A DNA stretch of 64,000 bases, from the NCBI GenBank assembly GCA_015179045.1, contig WHUZ01000008.1, positions 434,001 through 498,000 on the forward strand, written 5' to 3'. The DNA comes from Kalaharituber pfeilii (lineage: Eukaryota > Ascomycota > Pezizomycetes > Pezizales > Pezizaceae). The position numbers were made by a program, and so were the translations under genes. Shown here piece after piece: positions 51,262 through 62,126 of this stretch (its first letter is position 1; every line of letters starts with the position of its first letter). The notes under the pieces were generated by a model. That model did no database searches. It was not told the DNA's origin and worked only from the letters and a program-made list of their open reading frames with translations.

Positions 51262-51390
51262 GTGAGTTGGACTGAGCATGGGTTGTACGTCTAACTAGAT
51301 TGGCGGTCGCTTTAGATACATATATAGCTAGCGTCACGTAACCCCTATCTAAAATCCAGTCAGAAAAAGTGACTGGAAAGAGACATTTCG
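51262..51390 (-). repeat. Shared promoter-like terminal motif, copy 3
   Basis: On the minus strand: CGAAATGTCTCTTTCCAGTC, a CAGTCACTTTTTCTGACTGG hairpin, GCTAGCTATATATG, AAAGCGACCGCCAATC and GACGTACAACCCATG. Same order as at 16.9 and 17.6 kb. Confidence 0.5.
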
Positions 51391-51875
51391 ACTGGATGAG
51401 GAAAACAAATACAGTGCAAACACATTGCTTGGGAAGCTGAAACTCTCAATTCACGAGAGGACTGCCAGTGGGTCAGATATCACCTCATCCTATAGAACGA
51501 GAGGTAGTGCTAAACTCCTATTCATGCTTGCAGGTTGTCCATCCAAGATGCCTGCAGGGGTCACGGTTATGGTTACAAGACTTAGAGCCTGGTATCAGGA
51601 ACCTCAAAAGTGATTAACATCCGAGAGCTGATATTACCATATGTAGTGTAGCATGCCGTTGGTTCCTGATATTAGGCTAACCACCCTCCAACCCTCTACC
51701 TCTAAATCAAGTTGCTTCTCTCGCGACACTCCAATCGTACGGCGCTCTTCAATCCGAATACAGTAGCAGTGACCAATGTCAAACAAAAAATAATCACTAC
51801 CAGGGTATCCTGGCACCATTTATCAAGTTTAGGCTTCACCCCAAAAAGGTCTATCCCATATCACATTAGTTAACA
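51391..51875. other. No gene recognised
   Basis: Opposed copies of GGTATCAGGAACC / TTGGTTCCTGATATTAGG at 51590-51677 form a short inverted repeat. Otherwise nothing. Confidence 0.4.
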
Positions 51876-51890
51876 GTTTTTTTTGCTATT

Positions 51891-53132
51891 TTTTTTTTTT
51901 TTTTTTTTATTTCATTACTCGCATGCCGCCCTATGGGCTATGGCGAGGGTTTAATTTAACTAAAACAAAATCAAAGCAAATATGGTCTTAAGTACATGAT
52001 GCCCGCGGTCAGCAGCCTGAATCTTTCATCTTCGTCCTCTTTCAGTATCATACCGACACGCCTTGAGCCACTTCCCTCCCAGTCGCACTTTGTCCTTGTC
52101 TAGGTCTTCCTCCAAGTATACCACTATGGAGCTTGTCTTCTTGCCCTCTCCGACCAGTATGTCTTTCTTTCTTAGCCATCTGATCCCAGTGATCTTTGGC
52201 ATGTCTTTATTGTCCTCGGACAGCCATCTTCTGACGTTGCCCAGTTCCCTTCTCAAGGCAACGCCATGTATGACTAGTCCGACTTTGGCTTTCGTCGTCG
52301 GCGGGGTCGGCGGGGTAATCTTCCTGGTGTCTTTTGGCGGGGTGCTACGGGGATGTGGCTTTGGGGTGGCTGGGGCTGGTGCCGTAGCCGGATTCGTGGG
52401 GGTGGGGGTGGCTGGGGGTGATGCCGGAGCCGGGGTGCGTGATTTCGGGACCGGGGAAGGTGTCGTTTTTCCTTTTCTTGTCTTCCTCTTCCTCCTTGTG
52501 GGTGTCGTAGGGGCCGGGGGAGGGGATGTCGTCTTTCTTCCGGTCTTCTGTGGTGTTGTAGCGCGCGATGGTGGTGTGTCTATGTACCGTATGGGGCTGA
52601 AACCCAACTTTGGTGGCGTAGGTGGCGGTTGCGGCGGCGGTGTTGGCGATTGCGGTGACGGAGGTGTGTCTAAGCAAATGATGGGGCTGAGGCCCATCTT
52701 CGGTGGCGGTGGAGGCGGTGTTGGTGGTGCTGGCCTCGGGTACCCCTCTTGGTGGGGCCAGAAAAATCTTTCTTTGTACTCCACCCATCGGGGTCGGCCG
52801 TCGTTGGCATCTCCCCAGATACAAACCGGATCGTCTGGGTCGTCCAGGTACTCGAAGTAAACGAACGCCCCTCTCTTTGCCTTATTTCCTTCCGTCTTCA
52901 AAAAAGTCCTTACTTCCCTGCAGACGACTTCGAACGGGTCTGTGGTCGTCTTTCGTGTATTGTTGCTTGTCGCCGTCGCCTTCCTGAGGTTTTCCTGTGT
53001 TAACGGAGTTGTCATTTTTCTTTATTGGCTTCCGTGTTCTTATCCGTGAGTGCCTATTGGTTCTTGGCGCCGGGCGAGGTGAGTGGGTGTGGGTTTTTTT
53101 TTTTTTTTTTTTTTTTCTTTCATTACTCGCAT
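51891..53132 (-). mobile_element. ORF1-only retroelement joined to a second truncated 3' end
   Basis: One perfect 15-bp duplication GTTTTTTTTGCTATT (51876-51890 and 53133-53147) encloses two pieces, both minus strand. They are an element of about 1.2 kb with the full ORF1 (51891-53093), and directly behind it a poly-T of 23 followed by CTTTCATTACTCGCAT (53094-53132), the last bases of another B end. There is no duplication between the two. Confidence 0.9.
52026..53015 (-). CDS. Retroelement ORF1 protein, 329 codons
   Basis: Intact frame. Residues 1-95 are a charged N-terminal segment (DPFEVVCREVRTFLKTEGNK, AFVYFEYLDDPDDPVCIWGD, WVEYKERFFWPHQEGYP). Residues 96-240 are Pro/Thr-rich with two LGxSPIxxIDTPP-type repeats (MGLSPIICLDTPP, LGFSPIRYIDTPP) and a Lys-rich linker (TRRKRKTRKGKTTPSP). 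Residues 243-329 are the conserved module: VIHGVALRRELGNVRRWLSE, ITGIRWLRKKDILVGEGKKT, SSIVVYLEEDLDKDKVRLGG, KWLKACRY. Basic linker and module suggest RNA binding, as expected of ORF1. No CCHC knuckle, RT or endonuclease is encoded. The N-terminus differs from the copy at 62.1 kb although the C-terminus is nearly the same. Confidence 0.85.
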   Translation of the reverse strand: MTTPLTQENLRKATATSNNTRKTTTDPFEVVCREVRTFLKTEGNKAKRGAFVYFEYLDDPDDPVCIWGDANDGRPRWVEYKERFFWPHQEGYPRPAPPTPPPPPPKMGLSPIICLDTPPSPQSPTPPPQPPPTPPKLGFSPIRYIDTPPSRATTPQKTGRKTTSPPPAPTTPTRRKRKTRKGKTTPSPVPKSRTPAPASPPATPTPTNPATAPAPATPKPHPRSTPPKDTRKITPPTPPTTKAKVGLVIHGVALRRELGNVRRWLSEDNKDMPKITGIRWLRKKDILVGEGKKTSSIVVYLEEDLDKDKVRLGGKWLKACRYDTERGRR

Positions 53133-53147
53133 GTTTTTTTTGCTATT

Positions 53148-53449
53148 GTGTGTATTGTTACCTTATGACGATGCCTCGACAGTCGCTGCATGAACTCCAG
53201 GGGCTGGCTGCGATATCGCAGCCACAGCATAGACATTGCGATTACTTCCTGTTAAAGCCCACATATTCCTATTCCGCTCCTACTATGCAACCTACTCCGT
53301 TGGCTATATTTTTTTGCTCCTTTTAAAAGGTTACAACATTTCCGCAGTGAGGATGACGAGATAGTTGAAAATAAGATAAAAGCCCAATAAAACCAGATGA
53401 CAAGTAACAGGACAATGTAGTGAACGCTTACGCCTCCCTAGGCCTCATC
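53148..53449. other. No gene recognised
   Basis: Short frames only. The last 40 bases belong to a C-type LINE C-terminus continuing after 53525. Confidence 0.4.
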
Positions 53450-53600
53450 TTTCTGCCCATCTCTTCTCGCCATAGCCCATAGGGCGGCACGCGAGTACTG
53501 ATATAAAAAAAAAAAAAAAAAAAAATTTCTGCCCATCTCATCAGCTCCACCAGCAGGTCTTTTTCATCCTCCCTCCAATCTGGGGGGCGAACCCTTAACC
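53420..53600 (-). pseudogene. C-type LINE ORF2 C-terminal fragment
   Basis: Minus strand PPDWREDEKDLLVELMRWAE then R and a stop, like the KDLLxxxxDLLEWAG ends at 10.8 and 34.9 kb. It is interrupted by the micro-retrocopy at 53464. Limits are approximate. Confidence 0.6.
53464..53525 (+). mobile_element. 62-bp micro-retrocopy, 3' end type B
   Basis: TTCTCGCCATAGCCCATAGG through CTGATAT and about 22 A. The perfect 14-bp duplication TTTCTGCCCATCTC lies at 53450-53463 and 53526-53539. It sits in an older LINE end. Confidence 0.94.
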
Positions 53601-53842
53601 ATCGTGGTTCACTGGTTTTGTATGCAACCCCGAGTTAACCATTTCCTATACACACGTATTGCTCTGGAAGCCTCGCCCTGTATTCCATAGATCATCAAGC
53701 AATTGAGTCTCCACATCTCCTCCGATATCCCCTCTATTTTCACAACAGAGATAAACAAACATGGGTACCGCAATGATTGCAATATACATCGCCCGTCGGA
53801 GCCGCATTCTCGAAAATGGGAATCACCGCTGCCCGCCGCTCA

Positions 53843-53844
<2 letters not shown>

Positions 53845-53876
<32 letters not shown>

Positions 53877-53893
53877 ATAACCCCGCTTGTAGC
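53845..53893 (-). mobile_element. 49-bp micro-retrocopy, 3' end type A (half stem)
   Basis: About 25 T, then the complement of GCTACAAGCGGGGTTATGTG. The perfect 14-bp duplication GCCCGCCGCTCACT lies at 53831-53844 and 53894-53907. Confidence 0.94.
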
Positions 53894-53947
53894 GCCCGCC
53901 GCTCACTAATTGATGCGCAATATATGTTGCTGGCGAGTTAAGCCCGA

Positions 53948-54014
53948 ATCGCCATAGCCTATAAGGCGGCATGCAATAAATGATAATAATAAAAAAAAAA
54001 AAAAAAAAAAAAAA
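53948..54014 (+). mobile_element. 67-bp micro-retrocopy, 3' end type C-like
   Basis: ATCGCCATAGCCTATAAGGC through AATGATAATAAT and about 24 A. The perfect 13-bp duplication GAGTTAAGCCCGA lies at 53935-53947 and 54015-54027. Confidence 0.94.
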
Positions 54015-54027
54015 GAGTTAAGCCCGA

Positions 54028-54574
54028 CAAATGCACCCTCAGCGTCGCACCGTTCTAGCATCCTTTCAGATCCGTCCACCCATCGACAGGAGCGGAGAGT
54101 TGCGGTTACGCTGTAGGGGCCTGCACCAGCTCTACTTTGCTCAAGGACTCCTTAGGGCAATCCTGGGTCAGATTAATTAGTAGCTTCCACTATGAGCGGG
54201 TCAGGGGGTACGACCGACCATTGCTCACCAGCCGTGGTCCTCTGCTGCCAGGTCACTGGGCAATTCGCCTCAAAAGAATACCTCGAGTTGAACTTGTGCG
54301 GTGCCGTGCTGAGTCTATGTGCCAGTGCGAATGTACAGGCAAGACAAGAACAACCGATGTTTGTATGTATTAAATAATAGTAGAAGGTGATCGGTAAGAA
54401 CATAAAGGCAAGCTACATACAGAATAGGCGGAAGTAAAGGAGAACTGAAGGCAAATTAAGAACTGAATCGTAGAATAGAAGAATTAGATGTGTAGGAAAG
54501 AACTGAATGTTGAGAACGAAGAGCTGTACAGAATCACCGCCTCTTATACTGCTGGCTGACCAAATACCCATTTC
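54028..54574. other. No gene recognised
   Basis: Short overlapping frames (about 78 codons) without motifs. Confidence 0.4.
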
Positions 54575-54586
54575 TAATCACGCTTC

Positions 54587-54656
54587 GCCCTGCCATGGCG
54601 AACAGCTGCAAGCGGGGTTAGGTGATTTGAAAAATAAAATAAAATAAAATAAAAAA
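54587..54656 (+). mobile_element. 70-bp micro-retrocopy, 3' end type A
   Basis: GCCCTGCCATGGCGAACAGC through GGTGATTTGAAA and repeated AAAAT. Flanks TAATCACGCTTC (54575-54586) and TAATCACACTTC (54657-54668) form a 12-bp duplication with one mismatch. Confidence 0.9.
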
Positions 54657-54668
54657 TAATCACACTTC

Positions 54669-56732
54669 CGTCCAGCCTTACCCTCATTCCCAGTATTCGC
54701 TTACTGTACAACTCACGTGACCTGCTACTTCCTTGAGCCCAGCGCCAGCGCGGTTATAGCAGTTAGGCGCCGTCGCCTACCACACCACCCCTCCCAGGTC
54801 AACGGGTTACGCGGTGAACTACCTGCCGATATCATTGAACGGATGTGCAGGAGCTCAGAGAGAGCTCAGAGAATACGGATGACGCAGCAGTAAGCGCAGG
54901 GCTAGCTGTGTTGTGCAACAGACTAATCCTGGCACCTCAGGAAGGTTGTCGGGCCGCGTCGAGTGATATATAAGGTGGCATGTCCTGTACTTAGATCTCC
55001 TGCTTATTATCATGAATCAAATCCCGCTCGAACGCATGGACCATTTCAAGTTGAATGGTATGGTGGGGTGGAGTGCAGGAGGCGGTATGCTATAGATGTG
55101 GTGGTGAAGGCAGAGAGGACGAGGAGGAGGAAGATTCTTGGAAAGTCACAAGTGCAGGATTCACTGTCTAAGCACGGGCCACTCGAGCCAAGAGCCTAGT
55201 TTGCTCTTAGCGCATACGATTTCTTTGTCAAAGTTTCCTTTTATTCTCACGAACTGGAAAGACAAACAGATTAAACAGCAGGGCTATTCCCCAGCCCAGA
55301 GTAGTTGCGCAGCCACGGGTGGCATTGCCTAGAAATGGAGATTCCCGCTCTCGAGCATCATCCCATCCTGCTATCCTGGTCTCCACTGGTACCTTTTCCT
55401 CGCCGGCAAAAACCGAGCTTCCAGGTACAACATCACAGAGTGCTGTGCCAGGTCGGCCTGCCGGAGCAAGGGGGAAGAATAATCCGCGTTGGGGAGAACC
55501 ACCGTGCATCAGATCCTCCCCGTGGTCGGACCCCCAGGTACCAGATATCTCTATATATATAACAAACAACTAACAAAGAAAGCAAGCGAAAACAAAAAAC
55601 CGACGATCGAAAAACCCAGTCGTCAGAACGAAGAAGAAAGCCACAAGAGGAAACCAAAACCAAACTCCACCCCCCCCCAAAAAAAACACCAGGAGAGCAA
55701 GAACCCAGAATCCATCCCAAATAGGAATGGAGGGTTGTCCCAACAGGCAGATGGTGTTGGCGGAACAAAGAATCCCCAGTCCAAATTCATCTTCGCCCGA
55801 CCTCTCGTGAGAAGCGGGCCCGCCCCGAACCCAAAATCTGCAAACGTTGTCCCGCGCTTCGTGGGATGGAAGTTTGGAGTACGGGCGCGGTGAAGGTGTT
55901 CCACCCTAATCTGCCTGTTGTATCCTCCTTCGCAGCTGCTCCGGAATGGGACGGGATGAGGTGGGGAGGTCGTTGAGTTGGGCGAATGGGGGAGCCAGGG
56001 GTGACTCCACGCATCGTTGCTCCAAACGGTCCCAGAGGATGATTCCGTCATCTCAGTGCCGATATATATAGTGGGGTCCGGATACAGTAGAGGGCGGCGG
56101 CACCGACAGCGCAGAGAGAGAAAATTAGCAGACTTGCTGAACCCAACCGATGTTGCAGAAAATAGCAGCGGGGTCATCGGGGGTTGTCGTGGTACGGTCG
56201 ACGCATAGACAATGGTGAAATAGGGCAGAAGACAAGATTTATGTAGTCTGATGCCCCGTTGGCGGCCGGATGGATGGTGGAAAGATGCGTGCTTGCCGTA
56301 CTCTGCTGCTGCGATGGCGGTGGTTGAACTCCCCAACAATTCTTGCTCGAGGGTATAATTGGGGGAGATTAAGACCTTGGACGGGACACATGATGGCGCA
56401 TCCCAAAACAGTACAGCACCTGGCAGAACTGTTCCCGCACTGCAAACTCCCCAGATAGGCCTATATATCAACCTCGAAATCGTTCCATCCCTCCCGATGA
56501 GGCGGGAAAGGTCAAGCGCGGTGCTGCAAACCGCAAATCATCATCCGAGGTGGCCCAGAAACCAAGTTTGTCAGGTCTCTAGTTTGGGCCTTCGAGGTGG
56601 CAGGTGCTTGTTGTACTCTCTTGGGCGCGAGGAGGAAATACGCAGCACATGACGGTGAATGTGATGAATGGCAGGAGCAAGCGTAGCTCCTGGCCCCTTG
56701 TCACATACATCGTTCTCGGACGGAGCTGCAAA
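54669..56732. other. Mostly unique sequence, no supported gene
   Basis: Long overlapping frames exist (for example 282 codons on the minus strand, 56471-55623) but they are rich in Pro, Ser, Phe and Trp, lack domains and overlap frames on the other strand. I do not call them. GC content and the lack of repeats suggest this may be a genic or promoter region of a neighbour. Confidence 0.4.
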
Positions 56733-56758
56733 ACACATATATATATATATATATATAT
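56733..56758. repeat. (AT)n microsatellite
   Basis: ACATATAT... 13 AT units. Confidence 0.95.
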
Positions 56759-58267
56759 TCCCGATGGCATTGTCTAGTGTGTGGCGTTGGCGGTCCCTCA
56801 CTTTTGTTGAGAGGACTGCAGCTGTTCACAAGGCAGATACTGCCTCAGAGGCGTGCAGCCAAACGGAGGAGGCAGCGGCAACCGTGGAGCTGCCCCCCAG
56901 GAGTCAGTAGTATGCGCGTTTCGAAAAACATAACGCATGCTATGCCCCGTGGACACTTTCCGGCCAGACACAAGAAGACAAAACAGCTCCCGAAGAAAAG
57001 CCGCAAACCCGAAAAAGAACAAAGCAAAACCAGGACCGACACCATCGCAATCCCCGGTGCACGCCCGCATTGACGTGACCGCCGCATTCTCCCGCTCTGT
57101 CGCGTGGAGTGCCAATCCGTCAGCTTGCTGCCCCCTTTGCGAACTTTCCCAGCGTCGCACTGGGGCAAAGGGCTGCGTTAGTCGAGCCGGCAGAGGAGCA
57201 GCTTGGATGGCGGCGTGGGGAGGAGCCGGAAAAACTGAGTGGCCACTGGCCAGACAGAAGGCCCTCAGAGTATCGGACGGTGCACACCGCTTTTCGTTCT
57301 TTGCGGGTGCGGTCGGGTTTGCGGTCGAGGCTCGCTATCAAAAGAACTGTTAGCTCGGGTTCTGGGAAGGAAATCTGTTACGAAGTTTCGGAGGTGAATT
57401 TACCTTCTGGAGCTCAAGGAATACTCCATACCATTCGAGAAAGGCCATCTTCCTTCCGAATGGTGTCGAGGCGAGCCAGACCAGCTGAGGGCCGCTCCTA
57501 CTCGCTTTTTACCCCAGGAACAACCTCGAAGAGGCCGGCCTCCTGTGCGCGACCGCCGTCAACGAGAACATCAGTTCACAGGACGTCTCTATCTCGACAC
57601 CGCAGGCGCGCCCGCTAAGGCCATTTTTGCGCATTGTGGGTCAAGATAAGGTCATCCGATGTTTTGTATATACCTGCCCCCGACCGCTGCTCTCTGACTT
57701 GAGTTGGAGCGCGGGAAGGAGGCTCCTTTGGTTCCATTGACCTGTGGCTCGCACGGCGCTTCTCTTATGCGAGCCAGGGCGGGACCGGGACCGGGTGACG
57801 ATGGCCGGCGAAGAGTCGAGCAGCGAACGCGGATGCAGGTGAGCACTGCCCGCAGGAGGACCTTAGCTCCTCCCAGAGGCTCGTTGAGCCCACTGGAGCT
57901 GCTGGTTCTTTGATGTCCGCCGGAGAGGATGTTTGTATTATATAATGGCAGTTTATGGAAAGCTGCCAGTCAATGTGTGGGTTATAATGAGGAAATAAAT
58001 GGCTTGGGGATGCTATTTCTGGAGGTAGGTTTGGGTCCTTGACCTCTAGGGTCAAGTGCCGCTGATGGTGATGGGAGGAAGAAAGAGCAGAGTGTCTGGA
58101 GGGGAGTGGTCCTTATATACTGCTTCTGTGTATGACAAGGATGGCATGGATGGCGTGCTCGCTGCTGTTACCGTTGCTATCCGGATAACGACGATAGGTG
58201 TGAATACAATTTTTTTCCTCTGGGGGCTAGCCTCGATGGAAATGGCACATTGCATGAGGAAGTGATG
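56759..58267. other. No supported gene
   Basis: The longest plus frame (57109-57618, 169 codons) is Arg/Ser-rich and has no motif. No repeat ends are visible. A real but unrecognised gene with introns cannot be excluded. Confidence 0.35.
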
Positions 58268-58332
58268 GTGGTCGATTCTAGTGGTGGTGGTGGTGGTCGT
58301 GGTGGTGGTGGTGGTGGTGGTGCTGGTAGCGG
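58268..58332. repeat. (GGT)n-rich microsatellite
   Basis: About 20 GGT units with CGT/GCT interruptions. Confidence 0.93.
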
Positions 58333-60260
58333 TCAAAGTCATCTGCTGCGCAAGCTCAAACAAAGTTCAAGTTAAACTCTCCAGGAATCTCCCAACCACT
58401 GCCCAAAATACGACCGGAGGTGGTTACATTAGGATGTAGATTCGTGATAGTGTATCAGCGTCGATCACTAGAGCATGCCGTGGCAGAGCGTATGTTGCTA
58501 GCTCCCTTAATCGACGGAATACGTGGCAACACCAACCCTTCGAGGAGCTCCTCATCTCACACCTCTTTCACTTAGCAGTCCAACCATGCACTTTAGAATA
58601 GCTACGATATGGTGTTCTTCCACGTCCAAAGTCAGTCCCGGTTTAGGTTGTGTGGGAAATATTTCCCTCCCATTTTTTTCTGAGGGCGTACGCGTGGCGT
58701 GGAATAGACTCTGTCGTCAGAGCATAGGCAGTACAGCTACAACACCGGCTTCCGCACTGCAGAGGGGGGAGGAGGCTTAGGCTCCATGACCTTTTGACGA
58801 GAAAGTTAGATATTTACAGGTGGGGGGAGCGCGTACGCTTCTTGGCCAGACACATCACCACTTTCTGGGCAAACAGTAGTGCCACCACACAATTGCTCAC
58901 CTTTCTCCCCTCGATTGGAAATGTGTTTTTCCCCCAACACACACACGCGCAACTGCCGCTGATACCCCTGAATTGGCCAGCAGCAGCTACGGTCGTATGA
59001 CAGATTCGCTGACACGCGGAGGAAAAACAGACTCTGGTAACAGCTTCTATTCGGGTTCGACCTAATAGACATACTTAGCAAAAGCCCTCAGAGATAAGCT
59101 CTAAGTTGGCGGGTTCACGATGATGATGATACCACACTTGTGTGACTGAGAAAAAAAAAAGGGGGTAGCAAGTTTACGATGTTGTGCTAAAGGCACGCTC
59201 AAGAAAGAAAAAGCGGAATGAGAGGTGCAGTAGCATCCCGTACAACACAGTAGACGTACGCAAGTGAGTAAAAATCCATGATAATGAATTATGTGCCTTC
59301 AGCGAGACTATTCCTCTACGCTGAATACGTGCTTTGCACCGGCAATGAAGAATCTAATTGAAACAACGTTAACAAGGTAAGAAAAAGTATGGAATGACCC
59401 TCGATTTCTAGAATGTCTCATTGCAATGCCCGCTGCACTTGCACTGAAAGTAAACATTGGAATCCGTTGTGTCTGCTAGCTGTGTTCTCTACGATGGGCT
59501 GTATTGTAGCATCTCGAAAGCTTTCTTTGAGCTTCGAGCGTGGTTGTGATTGTGACCGAAGATAATTTCCCGCCCATGAAGCACCTTTGCGTGAAACCTG
59601 CGATGCAGAATACGAAGAGCTATAGTAGAGTTTAGGGCAGCTATCATAAGGAGCGCCATGCTGAGCTAGCTTTCTGTTGCATCATATCAAGGTGGCACTT
59701 AGTATCATGTCAACGTGGATGTGGGTACGTCCTAGACCCCTAAAAAAAGACAAAAAAAAAAAAAAAGAAAACTTGTGCCAAGGTTCATCCAAGACCAAAA
59801 GTCCCCGATTAGCTCTCCACTTCCTTCCTTCCGGAGCTCCCCGCCTCAGAATCTGATAGCAGAGCCAAGGAATTCTGCGCAGTGTGCGTGTTACGCTGGT
59901 GTACGCGCGCTAGTAGCTGGAAATAGATTGAGTACGAAGTCATTCTTCAATGTGCCAGCCGGCTTTTAGTGTCCAGACCCCCTGAAATACAGTTAGCGTT
60001 GCCCCAGAGCACCAAAGTTTTGCGTGATAATGAGGATTATGCGTGAGTGTCAGTGTCGGAGAGATATGGCTGCCATAAGCATTACAGATGTTGAGGGAGG
60101 AGGGGATCTAGGTTCATGTCTGGTGGTGAAAATTACTTGTGCGCGATATCTACCCCCAGACAACGCATATGGGGAACCTGGAGTAACCCAAACTGTAACC
60201 ACCATCATCGCGGTCACGCAATGAAATGGAGGGGGAGAAAATGCACACCTGCAGCTCTGT
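58333..60260. other. No supported gene
   Basis: Only short frames. An A-rich stretch at 59742-59769 has no stem-loop beside it. Confidence 0.4.
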
Positions 60261-60328
60261 CCCTCTCCTCCTCCTCCTCCTCCTCCTCCTCCTCCTCCTC
60301 CTCCCCCTCCTCCTCCTCCTCCTCCGCT
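60261..60328. repeat. (TCC)n microsatellite
   Basis: More than 20 CTC units with one CCC interruption at about 60304. Confidence 0.95.
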
Positions 60329-60614
60329 AACCCACTGCCCTCCCCAAGCAACACTATCCCCCGTACAACACATACCCCCGAATTCACCGGCTAATTGCTC
60401 TCCAATCTCAGCCAGCCTCTTCCTACTTTACTTTCTCGCCGTCTGTCTTTCTCATGAGAGCGTAAATGCCTCAAGGGACAGTACACAAAGTGCACAACGA
60501 GCGGCTCGAGGATTCCGACCCGCACTGAGACGGAAGCGCGGAACTAGATTGCGATGGTGCATAGGCTATGTATTGCTTAGTCCCTGGCATTTCAAATGAC
60601 AAAGCGAGGTAATT

Positions 60615-60674
60615 CGGTTTTTTCCCTTTTTCTTGATCATTACTCGTATACTGCCTTGGCACTATGGCGAGGAC
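60615..60674 (-). mobile_element. Old B-type micro-retrocopy
   Basis: CGGTTTTTTCCCTTTTTCTT then GATCATTACTCGTATACTGC and CACTATGGCGAGG, a mutated B end. No duplication detected. Confidence 0.6.
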
Positions 60675-61945
60675 AGCCGTAGAGCGCTATGCAAATACTA
60701 CTAGGTAGTATCTGTATACGATACTGAAAGTAGATAGCGGAGATAAGGCTCAGAATACGCTCTGCAGCAAGTAAGGCCATCTAGAACACTACATTAAACT
60801 AATTGGGTTACTATTGCATCACAGAAACACCCTACAATGTAGTTTGTATATCTCTTTCCGCTGGCCAGATACACCGTGCACTAGTATTGCCGATTCCCAT
60901 AGTAGCATCTTGTGTCTTCCATCCCGTGACAAGCAACATACTACCACGTAGTTTGGTACCGCACTTCCTTATCATATATTCCTAACATTAATCGTGTTTT
61001 GGTGAATAATGGCAACGAAGTCGAGTGCTGTACCAGAACCACAATACAAGTAATATACAACAAACCCAAAAGTGCTATTATTCCTTCTTCGGCGTATTTT
61101 TGTTTTGACTGAACGGGGAAAAAAATAAAATAAAATAAAATAAAAATAAAAATAATTACATATCCGGGTCTGTAAAATAGACCGGATCAATCTACGCTCA
61201 ATTGAGTACCAAGATACACCTTGGAAAAACTTAGTCTCAAGCACGAGAATAATTTGCATTTACGGTTTCGTGGTTTGTGCCTTTTTTCTTTGCTTGTTGT
61301 TTTGTTTTTCCTCTTGCTTTATTGGTCTTATTCCACAAACGGTGCAACAAAACACGGCCCCACTGCACGAACTACCAATCCAGGCTTACTGAAGCTATAC
61401 AGAGCAAGTTATTGTTCGCATGGAAAGGATTGCGCGATGGGATAGAAGGTTATTCATAAGGAAAAGCGATGAATTCTAGAATCAGGGAAGGAGAGAGCAG
61501 CAAGTACGGGGAGAACGATGTATTGGTAGAGGTGATGCTTTCAAACTCATCGACTTGGAATGGGGTTGATTCAATTCTTGATAAAGAAATACACTGTCAT
61601 CAGTATATACGTTCGTAAGAATCTGAATGGAAGAAGCACTGGCGCACCACAAGGTGGAAGTAAAAGGTGAACAAATATGTAGCTAACGAAGCCTGAATAA
61701 GAATTGAATAGAAGAGAATACTTGGAATGAAAGATATTCATTCCCATGCTTGCACTTGGAAACAACAAAAAATCCACTATTCTCGTCTGAAGGATGAATA
61801 TGTTCAATGACTGTATTTATCTCTATACAAGTACTATCTAATCTATATACTATCCAGATCTGCAAACCAGCTTTAATGTTGGTGCTTCAAAAGTGAGAAG
61901 CTCAGAGCAGCTTCAAAATATCAATCTCCCGGCACATAAAATGCC
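60675..61945. other. No supported gene
   Basis: An AAAAT-repeat at 61122-61155 and a 74-codon frame (61221-61445) with a hydrophobic stretch (LFSLLVVLFFLLLYW) are the only notable points. The frame could be a small membrane protein but nothing else supports it. Confidence 0.35.
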
Positions 61946-62126
61946 GTCCCGGACCCGAATTTTTTTTTTTTTTTTTTTTTTTATTTCATTACTCGCATGC
62001 CGCCCTATGGGCTATGGCGAGGGTTTAATTTAACTAAAACAAAATCAAAACGAATACGGTCTTAAATACATGATGCCCGCGGTCTTTAGAAGGTGTTGCG
62101 GGGAGAGCGGTCAGCATCCTGAATCT

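Noticed and set aside
52063..52860. 265-codon Gly/Val-rich plus-strand frame (and its twin at 62164-62955)
   Set aside because: Antisense of ORF1. The minus strand has the conserved module and the A-tail orientation fits it.
55623..56471. 282-codon minus-strand ORF
   Set aside because: Low-complexity Pro/Ser/Phe/Trp composition, overlaps other long frames, no domain or splice support.
60050..60373. Gly-rich and Ser-rich frames across 60.26-60.33 kb
   Set aside because: They translate the (TCC)n microsatellite.
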